Shown in pieces: positions 1-8,697 of a stretch of DNA of 32,082 bases (positions are counted from its first letter, which is position 1; each line of letters begins with the position of its first letter). The notes beneath the pieces were generated by a model. That model ran no database searches, was not told the origin of the DNA, and saw nothing but the letters and a program-made list of their open reading frames with translations. Location of the stretch: positions 1-32,082 of the forward strand of contig JAGAMY010000026.1 of assembly GCA_017624495.1 (NCBI GenBank), given 5' to 3'. This DNA is from Lachnospiraceae bacterium. GTDB taxonomy: Bacteria > Bacillota > Clostridia > Lachnospirales > Lachnospiraceae. The translations under genes were made by a program, and so were the position numbers.

Positions 1-66
1 ATAATCAAACAAAGCAAGGAAATAAATTCATCTAATGAAAAATTATAGCACATATCGTTACAAGAC

Positions 67-114
67 AAAAAACGGCTACAAAGCTTGATATTACTAGCTT
101 TGTGACCGTTTTTA
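67..114 (-). terminator. Rho-independent terminator after pcrA (probably bidirectional)
   Basis: An inverted repeat has arms AAAAACGG..ACAAAGCT and AGCTTTGT..CCGTTTTT, interrupted by a 2x2 internal mismatch and closed by a 10-base loop. Read on the minus strand it follows the pcrA stop by about 70 bases and ends in a run of six T. The A-run on the other side makes it symmetric, so it may also end transcripts arriving from the left. Confidence 0.85.
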
Positions 115-182
115 TTCTTTCAAACTGTCAAAGATGGGATTATACCATATCTTTTCCCAATCACCAATAAAAAATTACAATT

Positions 183-2408
183 TTATAATTTTTTCAATTT
201 TGCAAAAGAAGCAAACATCTTTTTAACCCCTGCCGTATCGAATTCTACGGTAACTTCATAATCTCTGCCGCCTTCAACTATCTGCGTGACTGTTCCTTCA
301 CCAAATTTCATGTGACGTACTCTGTCACTGACACCATATTCCAATGGTGTTTTTTGCGCTGTACCGAAATTTTTCGGCGCACTGTAACTGCTTACAGCCA
401 TTGGCTTTGAACGAAACGCTTCCTTTGCCTGACGAAAGGCATTATTTCGCGGCAGTTCTTCAATTTTGGGCTTACGGACAGCTCCAGCCATAAGCTCTTT
501 AGGAATTTCCTGTACAAACCGTGACACCTTATTATACTGGGTTTCTCCCCGCACCATTCGCTGTCTTGCACAGGTAATGGAAAGATTTTCTTTCGCCCTT
601 GTAATTCCTACATATGCCAGACGGCGTTCTTCTTCTAATTCCTCTATCGGATTGTCTGCCATAATGGACATATAGCTTGGGAAAAGTCCATCCTCCATTC
701 CTGCTAAATAGACATTTGGAAATTCCAATCCCTTGGCACTATGCAAGGTCATTAATACCACATAGTTGCTGTTTTCATCAAGGCTGTCAATATCTGCCAC
801 AAGGGCAACTTCTTCTAAAAATCCACTTAATGTAGGATTTTCTTCGCTTTCTTCATAAGCCGCAACCTTACTGATAAATTCATCAATATTTTCAATTCTG
901 GCTGCTGCCTCATCCGTACCTTCTGCTTCTAATTCTGCCACATATCCGGTTGTCTCAATGATTTCCTCCAAAAGCTCTGTCAGGCTGATAAGCCCTAACT
1001 TGCTTCGCATTGACTGGATAAACATGACAAACGGACGAATCTTTGCAGCTGCTTTGCCAATAGACGGTATATCTTCTGCCATCCTTAATGCACTGTAAAA
1101 GCCCATGTCATTGATAATGGCATATTCCTGTACACGATTTAACGTGGTAGCTCCGATTCCCCGTTTTGGTACATTGATAATACGGCGCACAGCTAAGTCA
1201 TCACTGGCATTGTCAATAGTCTTTAAGTAAGCTAATAAATCTTTAATTTCTTTTCTGGCATAGAAGTTTACACCGCCCACAATTTTATAAGGAATATTAG
1301 AAACTACAAACTTCTCTTCAAACAGACGGGACTGCGCATTGGTACGATATAGAATTGCACAATCTTTATAGGTATATCCCTTCTTATAAACCTTTTCTGT
1401 AATATCCTTTGCCACAAAATCCGCTTCGTCAAAACCGGTATCTAACTGATGCAGGGCAATTTTTTCTCCTGCACCATTGGCTGTCCAAAGTTTTTTCTCT
1501 TTTCTGCCCCGGTTATTGGCAATCACATTGTTTGCAGCATCTAAAATATTCTGCGTAGAACGATAATTCTGCTCTAATTTAATGATTTTTGCTTCCGGGA
1601 AATATTTTTCAAAATTTAAAATATTGTATATATTTGCTCCCCGGAATTTGTAAATAGACTGGTCATCATCACCCACCACACAAAGATTTTTATACTTTCC
1701 TGCCAGAAGGTGAATCAACTGAAACTGTGCAGTATTGGTATCTTGATACTCGTCCACCATAATATACTTAAAACGTTCCTGATAGTAGTTTAAAACTTCT
1801 GCATCCGTTTTAAACAATTCCACCGTATAAAAAATCAAATCATCAAAATCTAATGCATTGTTTTTCTTTAAAGCCTTCTGATATTCCCTGTAGACTAAAG
1901 CCTGTTTTTCTTTTACGAAATCACCTGCTGCATTTAATGCAAACTCGGTAGGTCCAATCATTTCATCCTTTGCAGAGGAAATCACACCCAGAAAGGCTTT
2001 TTCCTTATACAGCTTCGTATCAATTTCCAGACGTTTACAGATATCCTTCATTAACGTTTTCTGATCGTCTGCATCATAAATGGTAAAATTGGTATCAAAT
2101 CCCAGTCTGTCTATGTATCTTCTAAGTATCCGTACACAGGTGGAATGGAAAGTCATTACCCATATACTTTCTGAACCATATCCCACCATGTCATCAATAC
2201 GCTCACGCATTTCTCCTGCGGCTTTATTTGTAAAGGTAATCGCCATAATGTTGTAGGGATTCACACCTTTTTCTTCTATTAAATATGCTGTTCTATGGGT
2301 TAACACCCTGGTTTTACCTGAACCTGCTCCGGCGAGAATAAGTACCGGACCTTCCGTTTGAAAAACTGCTTCTTTTTGTGGCTCGTTTAGTGTATCGTAA
2401 ATGCTCAT
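183..2408 (-). CDS. pcrA: ATP-dependent DNA helicase PcrA (UvrD/Rep family)
   Basis: A 741-residue superfamily 1A 3'-5' DNA helicase for repair and replication restart. Motifs appear in order: Walker A AGAGSGKT at residues 26-33, motif II VDEYQDT, motif III GDDDQSIYKFRGA, motif V MTLHSAKGLEFPNV and motif VI RRLAYVGITRAKE. The last 50 residues (DRVRHMKFGEGTV onward) match the C-terminal Tudor-like RNA-polymerase-binding domain of PcrA. Length is normal for PcrA. The ATG is preceded by AAGGAG. A promoter lies between this gene and thiC, and a terminator follows, so it can be a single-gene unit. I see no terminator between thiC and pcrA, so thi read-through is possible. Confidence 0.97.
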   Translation of the reverse strand: MSIYDTLNEPQKEAVFQTEGPVLILAGAGSGKTRVLTHRTAYLIEEKGVNPYNIMAITFTNKAAGEMRERIDDMVGYGSESIWVMTFHSTCVRILRRYIDRLGFDTNFTIYDADDQKTLMKDICKRLEIDTKLYKEKAFLGVISSAKDEMIGPTEFALNAAGDFVKEKQALVYREYQKALKKNNALDFDDLIFYTVELFKTDAEVLNYYQERFKYIMVDEYQDTNTAQFQLIHLLAGKYKNLCVVGDDDQSIYKFRGANIYNILNFEKYFPEAKIIKLEQNYRSTQNILDAANNVIANNRGRKEKKLWTANGAGEKIALHQLDTGFDEADFVAKDITEKVYKKGYTYKDCAILYRTNAQSRLFEEKFVVSNIPYKIVGGVNFYARKEIKDLLAYLKTIDNASDDLAVRRIINVPKRGIGATTLNRVQEYAIINDMGFYSALRMAEDIPSIGKAAAKIRPFVMFIQSMRSKLGLISLTELLEEIIETTGYVAELEAEGTDEAAARIENIDEFISKVAAYEESEENPTLSGFLEEVALVADIDSLDENSNYVVLMTLHSAKGLEFPNVYLAGMEDGLFPSYMSIMADNPIEELEEERRLAYVGITRAKENLSITCARQRMVRGETQYNKVSRFVQEIPKELMAGAVRKPKIEELPRNNAFRQAKEAFRSKPMAVSSYSAPKNFGTAQKTPLEYGVSDRVRHMKFGEGTVTQIVEGGRDYEVTVEFDTAGVKKMFASFAKLKKL

Positions 2409-2455
2409 TGCTGCTCCTTATTTCTCATCATTTCGTTACTATTTTTCGTTCTTCT

Positions 2456-2484
2456 AGTATAACGAATTATGATGTAAAAAACAA
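2456..2484 (-). promoter_or_regulatory. Predicted sigma-70 promoter of pcrA
   Basis: On the minus strand TTGTTT (2479-2484) and TATACT (2456-2461) are separated by exactly 17 bases. The start codon of pcrA lies about 47 bases downstream of the -10. The -35 sits within 10 bases of the ancestral thiC stop codon at 2493. Confidence 0.6.
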
Positions 2485-2492
2485 CGTCCGAT

Positions 2493-2564
2493 TTACTTCT
2501 CACTACAAAACTCTACCTTTTTTCCTTCCAAAATCATATTTGTCGTTCTTACGGCACACATTTT
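2493..2564 (-). other. Displaced 3' end of thiC after a one-base deletion
   Basis: This segment encodes, in the frame shifted by one base, [15 protein letters not shown] and then VEFCSEK and a TAA stop at 2493-2495. It restores the normal third cysteine of the ThiC Fe-S motif (CSMCGKMC rather than CSMCGKC). The break point is the four-A run at 2561-2564, where five A are expected on the minus strand. A sequencing error and a true mutation cannot be told apart here. Confidence 0.85.
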
Positions 2565-3805
2565 CCACACATGGAGCAGGTATGACGGTCAGAAGGTGGT
2601 GTACTTTCAAAATATTCTCTGGCTTTATCACCATCCATGGCAAGCTTAAACATCTCTTCCCAGTCCACTTCATGACGGGCTTTTGCCATCGCATTGTCAA
2701 TTTCCCTTGCATGCGGAACTTTTTTTGCAATATCTGCTGCATGGGCTGCAATTTTACTTGCAATAATGCCCTCTTTTACATCCAAAATATCCGGTAAACG
2801 TAAATGCTCTGCCGGTGTTACATAGCATAGAAAATCTGCTCCGGCTGCTGCCGCAATTGCACCACCTATGGCTGAGGTTATATGGTCATAGCCGGGAGCT
2901 ATATCCGTTACCAATGGTCCTAATACATAAAATGGTGCATTATGACATAAGCGTTTTTGCAATTTCATATTTGCTGCAATCTCATCCATTGCCATATGCC
3001 CTGGTCCTTCTACCATCACCTGCACATCCTTTTCCCATGCACGTTTTGTCAATGCGCCAAGCTCTATAAGCTCTGCAATCTGTCCGGCATCGGTAGCATC
3101 ATCAATACAACCCGGACGCAGTGCATCCCCAAGACTGATGGTAACATCATATGCACGCAAAATTTCCAGTACTTCATCATAATGCTCATAAAACGGATTT
3201 TCATTTCCCGTCATCATCATCCATGCAAAAAGCAAAGAGCCACCCCTAGATACAATATTCATTTTTCTCTTATCCCGCATAAACGCTTCCACCGTGCGGC
3301 GGTTAATTCCTGCATGAATGGTCATAAAATCCACACCTTCTTCTGCATGGGCGCGTACCACCTTTAAGAAATCCTCTGCCGTAATTTCCAATAAATCCTT
3401 ATCCAGATAGCCTATTGCATCATACATGGGTACAGTACCAATCATTGCCGTAGATTTTTCAATTAATTTTGTACGGAATTCATTGGTTTTTCCGTAATTA
3501 CTTAAATCCATAATGGCTTCTGCACCAAATTTTAATGCCAAATCTACCTTTTCCATTTCCATTTCGTAATGATTACAGTCCCCGGAAATCCCAAGGTTGA
3601 CATTAATTTTAGTTCGAAGTCCGCTGCCAATGCCTTCCGGTGAAATATTTTTATGCCGGATATTGCAGGGAATTGCCACTTCTCCCTTTGCAACAAGCTC
3701 CCGCAATTTATCTGCTTTCATATATTCTTTTTTTGCTACAATTTCCATTTCAGGTGTAATAATACCTTTTTTTGCTGCCTCCATTTGTGTTGCATATGTA
3801 TTCAT
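2549..3805 (-). CDS. thiC: Phosphomethylpyrimidine synthase ThiC, 3' frameshifted
   Basis: ThiC is a radical-SAM-like [4Fe-4S] enzyme that turns 5-aminoimidazole ribotide into HMP phosphate for the pyrimidine half of thiamine. The body is intact from [14 protein letters not shown] through [10 protein letters not shown] and is family-typical, including [28 protein letters not shown] and [13 protein letters not shown]. As read, the protein ends at 418 residues with CSMCGKCVP. One extra base in the AAAA run at 2561-2564 would instead give [14 protein letters not shown] followed by MILEGKKVEFCSEK, stopping at 2493, for 437 residues. That is the expected C-terminus, so the gene is probably frameshifted, or the read has a homopolymer error. 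The start is preceded by AGGAGA. It is the last gene of the thi operon, downstream of a MITE. Confidence 0.93.
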   Translation of the reverse strand: MNTYATQMEAAKKGIITPEMEIVAKKEYMKADKLRELVAKGEVAIPCNIRHKNISPEGIGSGLRTKINVNLGISGDCNHYEMEMEKVDLALKFGAEAIMDLSNYGKTNEFRTKLIEKSTAMIGTVPMYDAIGYLDKDLLEITAEDFLKVVRAHAEEGVDFMTIHAGINRRTVEAFMRDKRKMNIVSRGGSLLFAWMMMTGNENPFYEHYDEVLEILRAYDVTISLGDALRPGCIDDATDAGQIAELIELGALTKRAWEKDVQVMVEGPGHMAMDEIAANMKLQKRLCHNAPFYVLGPLVTDIAPGYDHITSAIGGAIAAAAGADFLCYVTPAEHLRLPDILDVKEGIIASKIAAHAADIAKKVPHAREIDNAMAKARHEVDWEEMFKLAMDGDKAREYFESTPPSDRHTCSMCGKCVP

Positions 3806-3848
3806 TTTACTGTCTCCTATCCTCTAAATTTCATCCTGACTATGCAAA

Positions 3849-3856
3849 GCATCCTT
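3849..3856. repeat. Target-site duplication, copy 1 (8 bp)
   Basis: GCATCCTT directly abuts the left terminal inverted repeat of the 132-bp element. It is identical to 3989-3996 directly abutting the right end. Joining the flanks at one copy restores a longer thiD reading frame, which supports a true insertion. Confidence 0.88.
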
Positions 3857-3988
3857 GTAACTGTTCAGTACCTTCACAGTTACATGCCAAAATCTATTTA
3901 AAATCGCTTTCAGCGATGAGATTTTTGCACACTTGAATCATTTTCTTACGGTCAGCGCAGTAAATGCGCAGACCTACTGAATAGTTAC
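3857..3988. mobile_element. MITE, IS66-like ends, inserted between thiD and thiC
   Basis: A 132-bp non-coding element has 14-bp terminal inverted repeats, GTAACTGTTCAGTA (3857-3870) and TACTGAATAGTTAC (3975-3988), with one mismatch. It is flanked by perfect 8-bp direct repeats GCATCCTT. IS66-family transposons characteristically end in GTAA and make 8-bp duplications, so it is best read as a non-autonomous derivative of an IS66-type element; that assignment rests on end sequence only. The interior is full of hairpins: GTAACTGT/ACAGTTAC at the left end, CAAAATCT/AGATTTTTG enclosing ATCGCT-TTC-AGCGAT, and GGTC-A-GCGCA/TGCGC-A-GACC at 3950-3974. It has no open reading frame of note. In the thi transcript it forms a structured spacer before thiC. 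Confidence 0.88.
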
Positions 3989-4788
3989 GCATCCTTCATA
4001 AAATATCCATCACTGCAAAATGCATGATGCATAGGTCCATTTCCTTTTCCTAAATCAAGCATTGCACTAAGCGCACCGGAAACATATTCTTTTGCACGCA
4101 AAACAGCCGTTTCCACAGTAAATCCCTTCGCCAGATTTGCAGCAATTGCACTAGAAAGTGTGCAACCGGTTCCATGGGTATTTTGATTGTCAATACGGAC
4201 ACCTTGAAACCAGCGGTATGTACCCTCTGTATATAAAAGGTCATTGGCATCGTAAATACTATGTCCTCCCTTTAACAAAACTGCTGCACCACATTTTTTA
4301 TAAATGATTTCCGCCGCATACAACATATCTTTTTCATTTTGTATGGTTATTCCTGACAAAATTTCTGCCTCCGGAATATTGGGTGTTATAAGCGATGCTA
4401 CAGGCAATAATCTATTTATCAAGCTATCGGCTGCATCTTCCTGCAAAAGTTTTGAACCGCTTGTGGATACCATAACCGGATCAGCTACGATGTTTTTTGC
4501 CCCATAATATTCAAGTTTTTCTGCAATAACGTCTATCAGCTTCCCAGAGGATACCATACCAATTTTTACTGCATCGGGATAAATATCTGTAAATACTGCA
4601 TCTAACTGCTTTTCCAAAAATTCCGGTGTAACCTCAAAAATTCCTGTAACACCGGTTGTATTTTGCGCTGTCAGCGCCGTTATGGCACTCATGGCATATA
4701 CACCATTTACCGTCATGGTTTTTATATCTGCCTGTATTCCTGCGCCTCCGCTACAATCACTGCCTGCAATTGTTAATGCTGTTTTCAT
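3985..4788 (-). CDS. thiD: Hydroxymethylpyrimidine/phosphomethylpyrimidine kinase ThiD
   Basis: A ribokinase-fold enzyme that phosphorylates HMP and HMP-P to HMP-PP for ThiE. The 267-residue protein begins MKTALTIAGSDCSGGAGIQA and has ADPVMVSTSGSKLL, TPNIPEAE, LLKGGH and the anion-hole/catalytic motif NTHGTGCTLSSAIAA. The ATG at 4788 overlaps the thiE stop as ATGA and fits the family; an upstream start at 4965 would add about 59 non-homologous residues. The C-terminus was altered: the GTAA end of the MITE supplies the stop codon, giving MKDA. Removing the element and one duplication restores MKDALHSQDEI and a TAG stop at 3824-3826, 18 bases before thiC. Loss of seven tail residues probably leaves activity intact. 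Confidence 0.95.
   Translation of the reverse strand: MKTALTIAGSDCSGGAGIQADIKTMTVNGVYAMSAITALTAQNTTGVTGIFEVTPEFLEKQLDAVFTDIYPDAVKIGMVSSGKLIDVIAEKLEYYGAKNIVADPVMVSTSGSKLLQEDAADSLINRLLPVASLITPNIPEAEILSGITIQNEKDMLYAAEIIYKKCGAAVLLKGGHSIYDANDLLYTEGTYRWFQGVRIDNQNTHGTGCTLSSAIAANLAKGFTVETAVLRAKEYVSGALSAMLDLGKGNGPMHHAFCSDGYFMKDA
3989..3996. repeat. Target-site duplication, copy 2 (8 bp)
   Basis: GCATCCTT, identical to 3849-3856, abuts the right terminal repeat of the MITE. On the minus strand it encodes the residues just before the present thiD stop codon. Confidence 0.88.
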
Positions 4789-5426
4789 AGCCCTGTAATA
4801 TCCTTTACTTTTTCTTTTAACATCTTTGTGTTTTTTCGTATATTTTCTGCGGAAAAAATGGCAGAAACCATTGCAACACCAGCCATTCCTCCACCCCGTA
4901 TTTCTATGAGATTTTCTGCACAAATACCACCTATGGCAACTGCCGGAATCGATACGGAAAGACAAATCTCCTTTAACTGCTCTTTGCTGATGCGCAGGGC
5001 ATTTTGCTTTGTACTTGAAGGAAATACTGCACCTACTCCAAGATAGTCTGCTCCAGCCTGCTCGGCGGCTATTGCCTGTTCTATTGTCTTTGCCGTCGCA
5101 CCAATGATAAAATCCTCTCCTGCCAGTTCACGGATTTTTTTTACCGGTGCATCCTTGCTTCCAACATGTACACCATCTGCGCCGATTTCTAATGCAATAT
5201 CCACATCATCATTAATTATCAATGGAATCCGATACTTGTGACACAAATTTTTTATGCATTTTGCTTCTGCTAAAAATTCTTCCTTCGACAGATGCTTTTC
5301 CCGAAGCTGAACCATCGTCACACCTCCAAGAATTGCCTCCTCTACCTGCTCATATAAACTTTGACTGCCTACCCATGTACGGTCAGTTACCGCATAGAGT
5401 AACAGCATCTCCTTACTAAACTTCAT
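4785..5426 (-). CDS. thiE: Thiamine-phosphate synthase ThiE
   Basis: ThiE joins HMP-PP to the thiazole phosphate to make thiamine phosphate, in the cytoplasm. The 213-residue TIM-barrel protein shows LYAVTDRTW at the N-terminus, MVQLREKHLSKEEF, IINDDVDIALEIGADGVHVG (pyrophosphate and Mg binding), GATAKTIEQA and VAIGGICAENL. The chosen start at 5426 (MKFSKEML) has AAAGGAG five bases upstream; a longer start at 5444 lacks such a site. It overlaps thiD by four bases and follows the TenI-like gene by 19 bases, so translation is probably coupled along the operon. Confidence 0.95.
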   Translation of the reverse strand: MKFSKEMLLLYAVTDRTWVGSQSLYEQVEEAILGGVTMVQLREKHLSKEEFLAEAKCIKNLCHKYRIPLIINDDVDIALEIGADGVHVGSKDAPVKKIRELAGEDFIIGATAKTIEQAIAAEQAGADYLGVGAVFPSSTKQNALRISKEQLKEICLSVSIPAVAIGGICAENLIEIRGGGMAGVAMVSAIFSAENIRKNTKMLKEKVKDITGL

Positions 5427-5445
5427 TTTTCTCCTTTCGTGCATT

Positions 5446-6042
5446 TCACACTCTATTTAGCTGTGCAAGATATTGCTTCGGTTCACGACAAGTCATGATA
5501 CTGCTCATCACACAGGCACCTTCTGCTCCGGCATTTCTTATCAAATGGACGTTTTTTTCATCAATTCCGCCAATGGCATACACCGGAATGTCCACACTTT
5601 CACACACCCTCCGCAAAAAATCCACTCCTCTGCCGGACAATCCCTGTTTACAGTCTGTTTCGAAAATATGACCCGCAAGAATATAGGTGCAACCAAGTTT
5701 TTCTGCTTCTTTTGCTTCTTCAACGGAGTGACAGGACGTACCTAATATGGTAAAGTTCTTTTTTTCTGTCTCCTTTAGTGTCCGCAATACAGGAATGGGC
5801 ACATGTATGGCAGTACACTCTAATGCCATGGCAACATCTGTAAAATTGTGCAATATACAGACGATTCCCTGCTGTCTGCACTGCAGCAATACCGCTTCTG
5901 CCAGTTTTTTATATTCCTGTGGCTCTAAATCCTTTTCACGAAGAATTATGCCCTTAGGTTCTGCTTTCGCAATGCGCTCTATACGCTGCAAAAAATCCTC
6001 TTTGCAAAGTTTCCGGTTTGTTACACACAAAATATCAGACAT
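5446..6042 (-). CDS. tenI: TenI-like thiazole tautomerase (ThiE paralogue)
   Basis: About 198 residues with a ThiE-like TIM barrel. It lacks ThiE's pyrophosphate signature but carries the TenI segment GHIFETDCKQGLSGRGVDFL and YAIGGIDEKNV. TenI aromatises the thiazole tautomer released by ThiG to the carboxy-thiazole phosphate used by ThiE, which fits its place between thiH and thiE. The start is uncertain: ATG at 6042 (MSDILCVTNRK) gives the normal beginning, and ATG at 6054 adds MIIC. Neither has a clear ribosome site, and both lie inside the end of thiH, so translation is probably coupled. A second, weak ThiE activity cannot be excluded. Confidence 0.85.
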   Translation of the reverse strand: MSDILCVTNRKLCKEDFLQRIERIAKAEPKGIILREKDLEPQEYKKLAEAVLLQCRQQGIVCILHNFTDVAMALECTAIHVPIPVLRTLKETEKKNFTILGTSCHSVEEAKEAEKLGCTYILAGHIFETDCKQGLSGRGVDFLRRVCESVDIPVYAIGGIDEKNVHLIRNAGAEGACVMSSIMTCREPKQYLAQLNRV

Positions 6043-7288
6043 ACAGATAATCATTCAGAACCGGCTGCAGACCTTCTTCTGCCATATCGTCATACATGCG
6101 ATGCAGACTGCGGTTGTCATCAATTTCAAACTGCTCATCTCCCTGCGCACCTTCTGACTCCTTTCCACTGTACTTACTCTCGTGGTCACCAATTCCCGTG
6201 GATACGCCTGCCGAAACCTTTGTGGCAGCAATTTTTACTATACCATTACGAAATGCGGCACTTTCACGAGAGGAAACCGTAATTCCCACATAAGGAAGAA
6301 AAATACGATATGCACATATAATCTGACAAAGCTGTGTTTCATGCACATCTAAAGGATGAATCCTGTCATTATTTACAATGGGGCGCAGTCTTGGACAGGA
6401 CAGTGACATTTCTGCATGCGGATATTTACGCTGCAAAAAATATACATGCAGGGCACTGGCAAGTGCATCTTTACGAAAATCTGACAATCCAAGTAATGCT
6501 GAAAATGCCACTCCACGCATACCGCCTCTTAATGCCCTTTCCTGTGCATCAAAACGATAAGGCCATACACGTTTATGCCCGCGCAAATGTAGGGTTTCAT
6601 ACTTGTCTGCATCATAGGTTTCCTGAAAAACTGTCACATAATCTGCACCACATGTATGTAAATAGTGATATTCCTCCGTATTTACAGGATAAATTTCCAA
6701 TCCTACCATGCGGAAATATTTTCTCGCTAACTTACAGGCTTCACCGATATATTTCACATCACTCTGTCCACGGCTCTCTCCGGTAAGAATTAGAATTTCT
6801 TCCATCCCACTTTCAGATATAATCTGCATCTCATGTTCAATCTGTTCCAATGAAAGCTTCATACGGCGGATGTCATTGTAGCAATTGAACCCACAATATA
6901 CACAATAATTTTCGCAGTAATTGGCTATGTACAGTGGTGTAAACAAATACACTGTATTCCCAAAATGTCTGCCGGTTTCTACCCGTGCTCTCTGCGCCAT
7001 CTGTTCTAAGTAGGGCTCTGCTGCCGGAGAAAGGAGTGCTTTAAAATCCTCAATCGTGCAGACTTCATGTTCTAATGCACAAAGAACGTCCTTTGCTGTA
7101 TATTTTTCATAATCATAAGACTGCATATGTGACATGACATTTTCGCAGACATCGGATTCTATAATCTCCATTCCCGACATATATTCCATATGATTTTTTC
7201 GATAAGACGGGTCTGTTTCTAATCGATGCTTTATTTCTAGTGCTTCCTTTGAAAGATGCTTCGCATCTACAAAAAAATGATTTTCCAT
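6035..7288 (-). CDS. thiH: 2-iminoacetate synthase ThiH (radical SAM)
   Basis: ThiH cleaves tyrosine with S-adenosylmethionine to give dehydroglycine for thiazole formation by ThiG. The roughly 417-residue protein has the radical-SAM cluster CENYCVYC (C125, C129, C132 from the chosen start), the following GFNCYNDIRR, ILILTGESRGQSDVKYI and a C-terminal BATS-like region with CPRLRPI and VSSRESAAFRNGIV. The start at 7288 (MENHFF) has AAGGGG eight bases upstream; a GTG at 7297 is the alternative. It lies 12 bases after thiG. Using ThiH rather than the oxygen-dependent ThiO fits an anaerobe. Confidence 0.95.
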   Translation of the reverse strand: MENHFFVDAKHLSKEALEIKHRLETDPSYRKNHMEYMSGMEIIESDVCENVMSHMQSYDYEKYTAKDVLCALEHEVCTIEDFKALLSPAAEPYLEQMAQRARVETGRHFGNTVYLFTPLYIANYCENYCVYCGFNCYNDIRRMKLSLEQIEHEMQIISESGMEEILILTGESRGQSDVKYIGEACKLARKYFRMVGLEIYPVNTEEYHYLHTCGADYVTVFQETYDADKYETLHLRGHKRVWPYRFDAQERALRGGMRGVAFSALLGLSDFRKDALASALHVYFLQRKYPHAEMSLSCPRLRPIVNNDRIHPLDVHETQLCQIICAYRIFLPYVGITVSSRESAAFRNGIVKIAATKVSAGVSTGIGDHESKYSGKESEGAQGDEQFEIDDNRSLHRMYDDMAEEGLQPVLNDYLYV

Positions 7289-7300
7289 ATTAAACACCCC

Positions 7301-8071
7301 TTAATCCCGCAAAAATCCTGTCAATGGGTCGGATGCGGATGCTCCTCTTGTCAACACCCTGCCAAGTCCTGCCAGATATGCTTTTCGTCCAGCCTCAATT
7401 CCCTGCCGAAACGCAGATGCCATCATTGGTAAATCCCCGGCTGTGGCAAGGGCTGTATTTGCCATAATTGCTGCTGCGCCCATTTCCATTGCTTCACAGG
7501 CCTGCGACGGTTTGCCAATTCCGGCATCCACAATAATTGGCAAATCTATCTCATCCACTAAAATCTGAATAAAATCCTTTGTAGCAAGCCCTTTATTTGA
7601 ACCAATGGGGGAAGCTAACGGCATGACTGCTGCCGCACCTGCGCTGACTAAATCTCTTGCCACATTCAAATCCGGATACATATAAGGCATTACCACAAAG
7701 CCTTCCCCTGCCAGAATTTCGGTAGCTTTTATTGTTTCCTGATTATCCGGCAGAAGATATTTCATATCCCGCATAATTTCTACTTTTACAAAATTTCCAC
7801 ATCCCATTTCCCTTGCAAGCCGTGCAATCCGAACGGCTTCTTTGGCATCCCTTGCACCGGAGGTATTGGGTAAAAGCGTTACTCCCTTGGGAATATAATC
7901 TAAAATATTTTCCTGCTCTTTTGTATTTGCACGACGAACCGCTAAGGTAATAATTTCTGCTCCCGCGTCCTTTACCGCCGCTTCAATAAGCTTTAATGAG
8001 TATTTTCCGGAGCCAAGAATAAAACGTGAGTTAAATTCATGACCGCCAATAATTAATTTGTCATTATTCAT
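7301..8071 (-). CDS. thiG: Thiazole synthase ThiG
   Basis: ThiG builds the thiazole phosphate ring from deoxyxylulose 5-phosphate, dehydroglycine and sulfur from ThiS thiocarboxylate. The 256-residue TIM barrel has [38 protein letters not shown] and FVKVEI, whose lysine at residue 96 is the expected Schiff-base residue. [12 protein letters not shown] and [19 protein letters not shown] form the phosphate site. The ATG overlaps the end of thiF by eight bases and has GGAGG upstream. The length is normal for ThiG. Confidence 0.97.
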   Translation of the reverse strand: MNNDKLIIGGHEFNSRFILGSGKYSLKLIEAAVKDAGAEIITLAVRRANTKEQENILDYIPKGVTLLPNTSGARDAKEAVRIARLAREMGCGNFVKVEIMRDMKYLLPDNQETIKATEILAGEGFVVMPYMYPDLNVARDLVSAGAAAVMPLASPIGSNKGLATKDFIQILVDEIDLPIIVDAGIGKPSQACEAMEMGAAAIMANTALATAGDLPMMASAFRQGIEAGRKAYLAGLGRVLTRGASASDPLTGFLRD

Positions 8072-8696
8072 GTTGTCCTCCTATAATACACAAAACCATA
8101 TGCGCCTGATGTGCAGCACAGAGCATAACTCGGGTTGAAAACAAGGTGCTCTCCTTAGATACTTCACTGACTTCATCTCCGCACAAATAAAATTTATCCG
8201 TTATTTTTCGAGTTTTTATGCTGTTTGCCGTGCCAAGTCCCGCCATACCTGAAGCTGCAATCAGATATTTTTCCGGCATTTTTTCAAGTACTGTATTTAC
8301 AAGCATGGCTTTTTCCTGTGCTGCATCAAATGCTTCGCAGATAATATCCACACCCTGCAATATATCGCATGCATTTTCTTCTGTAATTCTGCCTGTATAC
8401 TTTTCCACATGGATGTAAGGTGCTATTTCTTTCAAATTGGATAGTAAGGCATCTGTTTTATACATCCCAACCTGACAGGCTTTATACTGCTGCCTGTGCA
8501 AATTGGTAATATCCACTTTATCATCATCCACCAAAAGCAATTTTCCAATCCCTGCTCTTGCAAGGGATACTGCAATATTTGAACCCAAACCGCCTAACCC
8601 ACAGACAGCTACTTTTGCCTGTGAAAATTTTTCCTGCAGCTCTTTTCCATGCCGGATTTCCAATGCTTTTTTCATTTCTTCCCTATTCGGTATCAC
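8064..8696 (-). CDS. thiF: ThiS adenylyltransferase ThiF (short clostridial type)
   Basis: An E1-like enzyme that adenylates the C-terminus of ThiS so that it can accept sulfur. The 210-residue protein has the nucleotide motif GLGGLGSN at residues 33-40, the [17 protein letters not shown] segment and GKY-like ATP contacts (VGMYKTDAL). It is shorter than E. coli ThiF and lacks its C-terminal zinc CxxC pairs, as in the clostridial ThiF subgroup. The start is GTG at 8696 (read [10 protein letters not shown]), placed seven bases after GGAGGT inside the end of thiS. Longer starts would overlap thiS heavily. The gap to the thiS stop is one base. Confidence 0.92.
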   Translation of the reverse strand: MIPNREEMKKALEIRHGKELQEKFSQAKVAVCGLGGLGSNIAVSLARAGIGKLLLVDDDKVDITNLHRQQYKACQVGMYKTDALLSNLKEIAPYIHVEKYTGRITEENACDILQGVDIICEAFDAAQEKAMLVNTVLEKMPEKYLIAASGMAGLGTANSIKTRKITDKFYLCGDEVSEVSKESTLFSTRVMLCAAHQAHMVLCIIGGQHE

Positions 8697-8697
8697 A

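Noticed and set aside
2555-2570. Programmed ribosomal frameshift in thiC
   Set aside because: GGAAAATG is not a standard slippery heptamer and no stimulatory stem follows; a deletion or read error is simpler, though leaky slipping is not excluded.
2503-2763. Separate 86-residue protein overlapping the thiC 3' end
   Set aside because: It is an out-of-frame reading of thiC with no ribosome site. The informative frame at this position is the one that restores the ThiC tail.
3857-3988. Small RNA gene or riboswitch between thiD and thiC
   Set aside because: The inverted ends plus the exact 8-bp duplication explain the structure better as a MITE.
4789-4965. N-terminal extension of ThiD from an ATG at 4965
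   Set aside because: The added residues lie inside thiE, are not ThiD-like, and the normal start at 4788 has the expected ATGA overlap with thiE.
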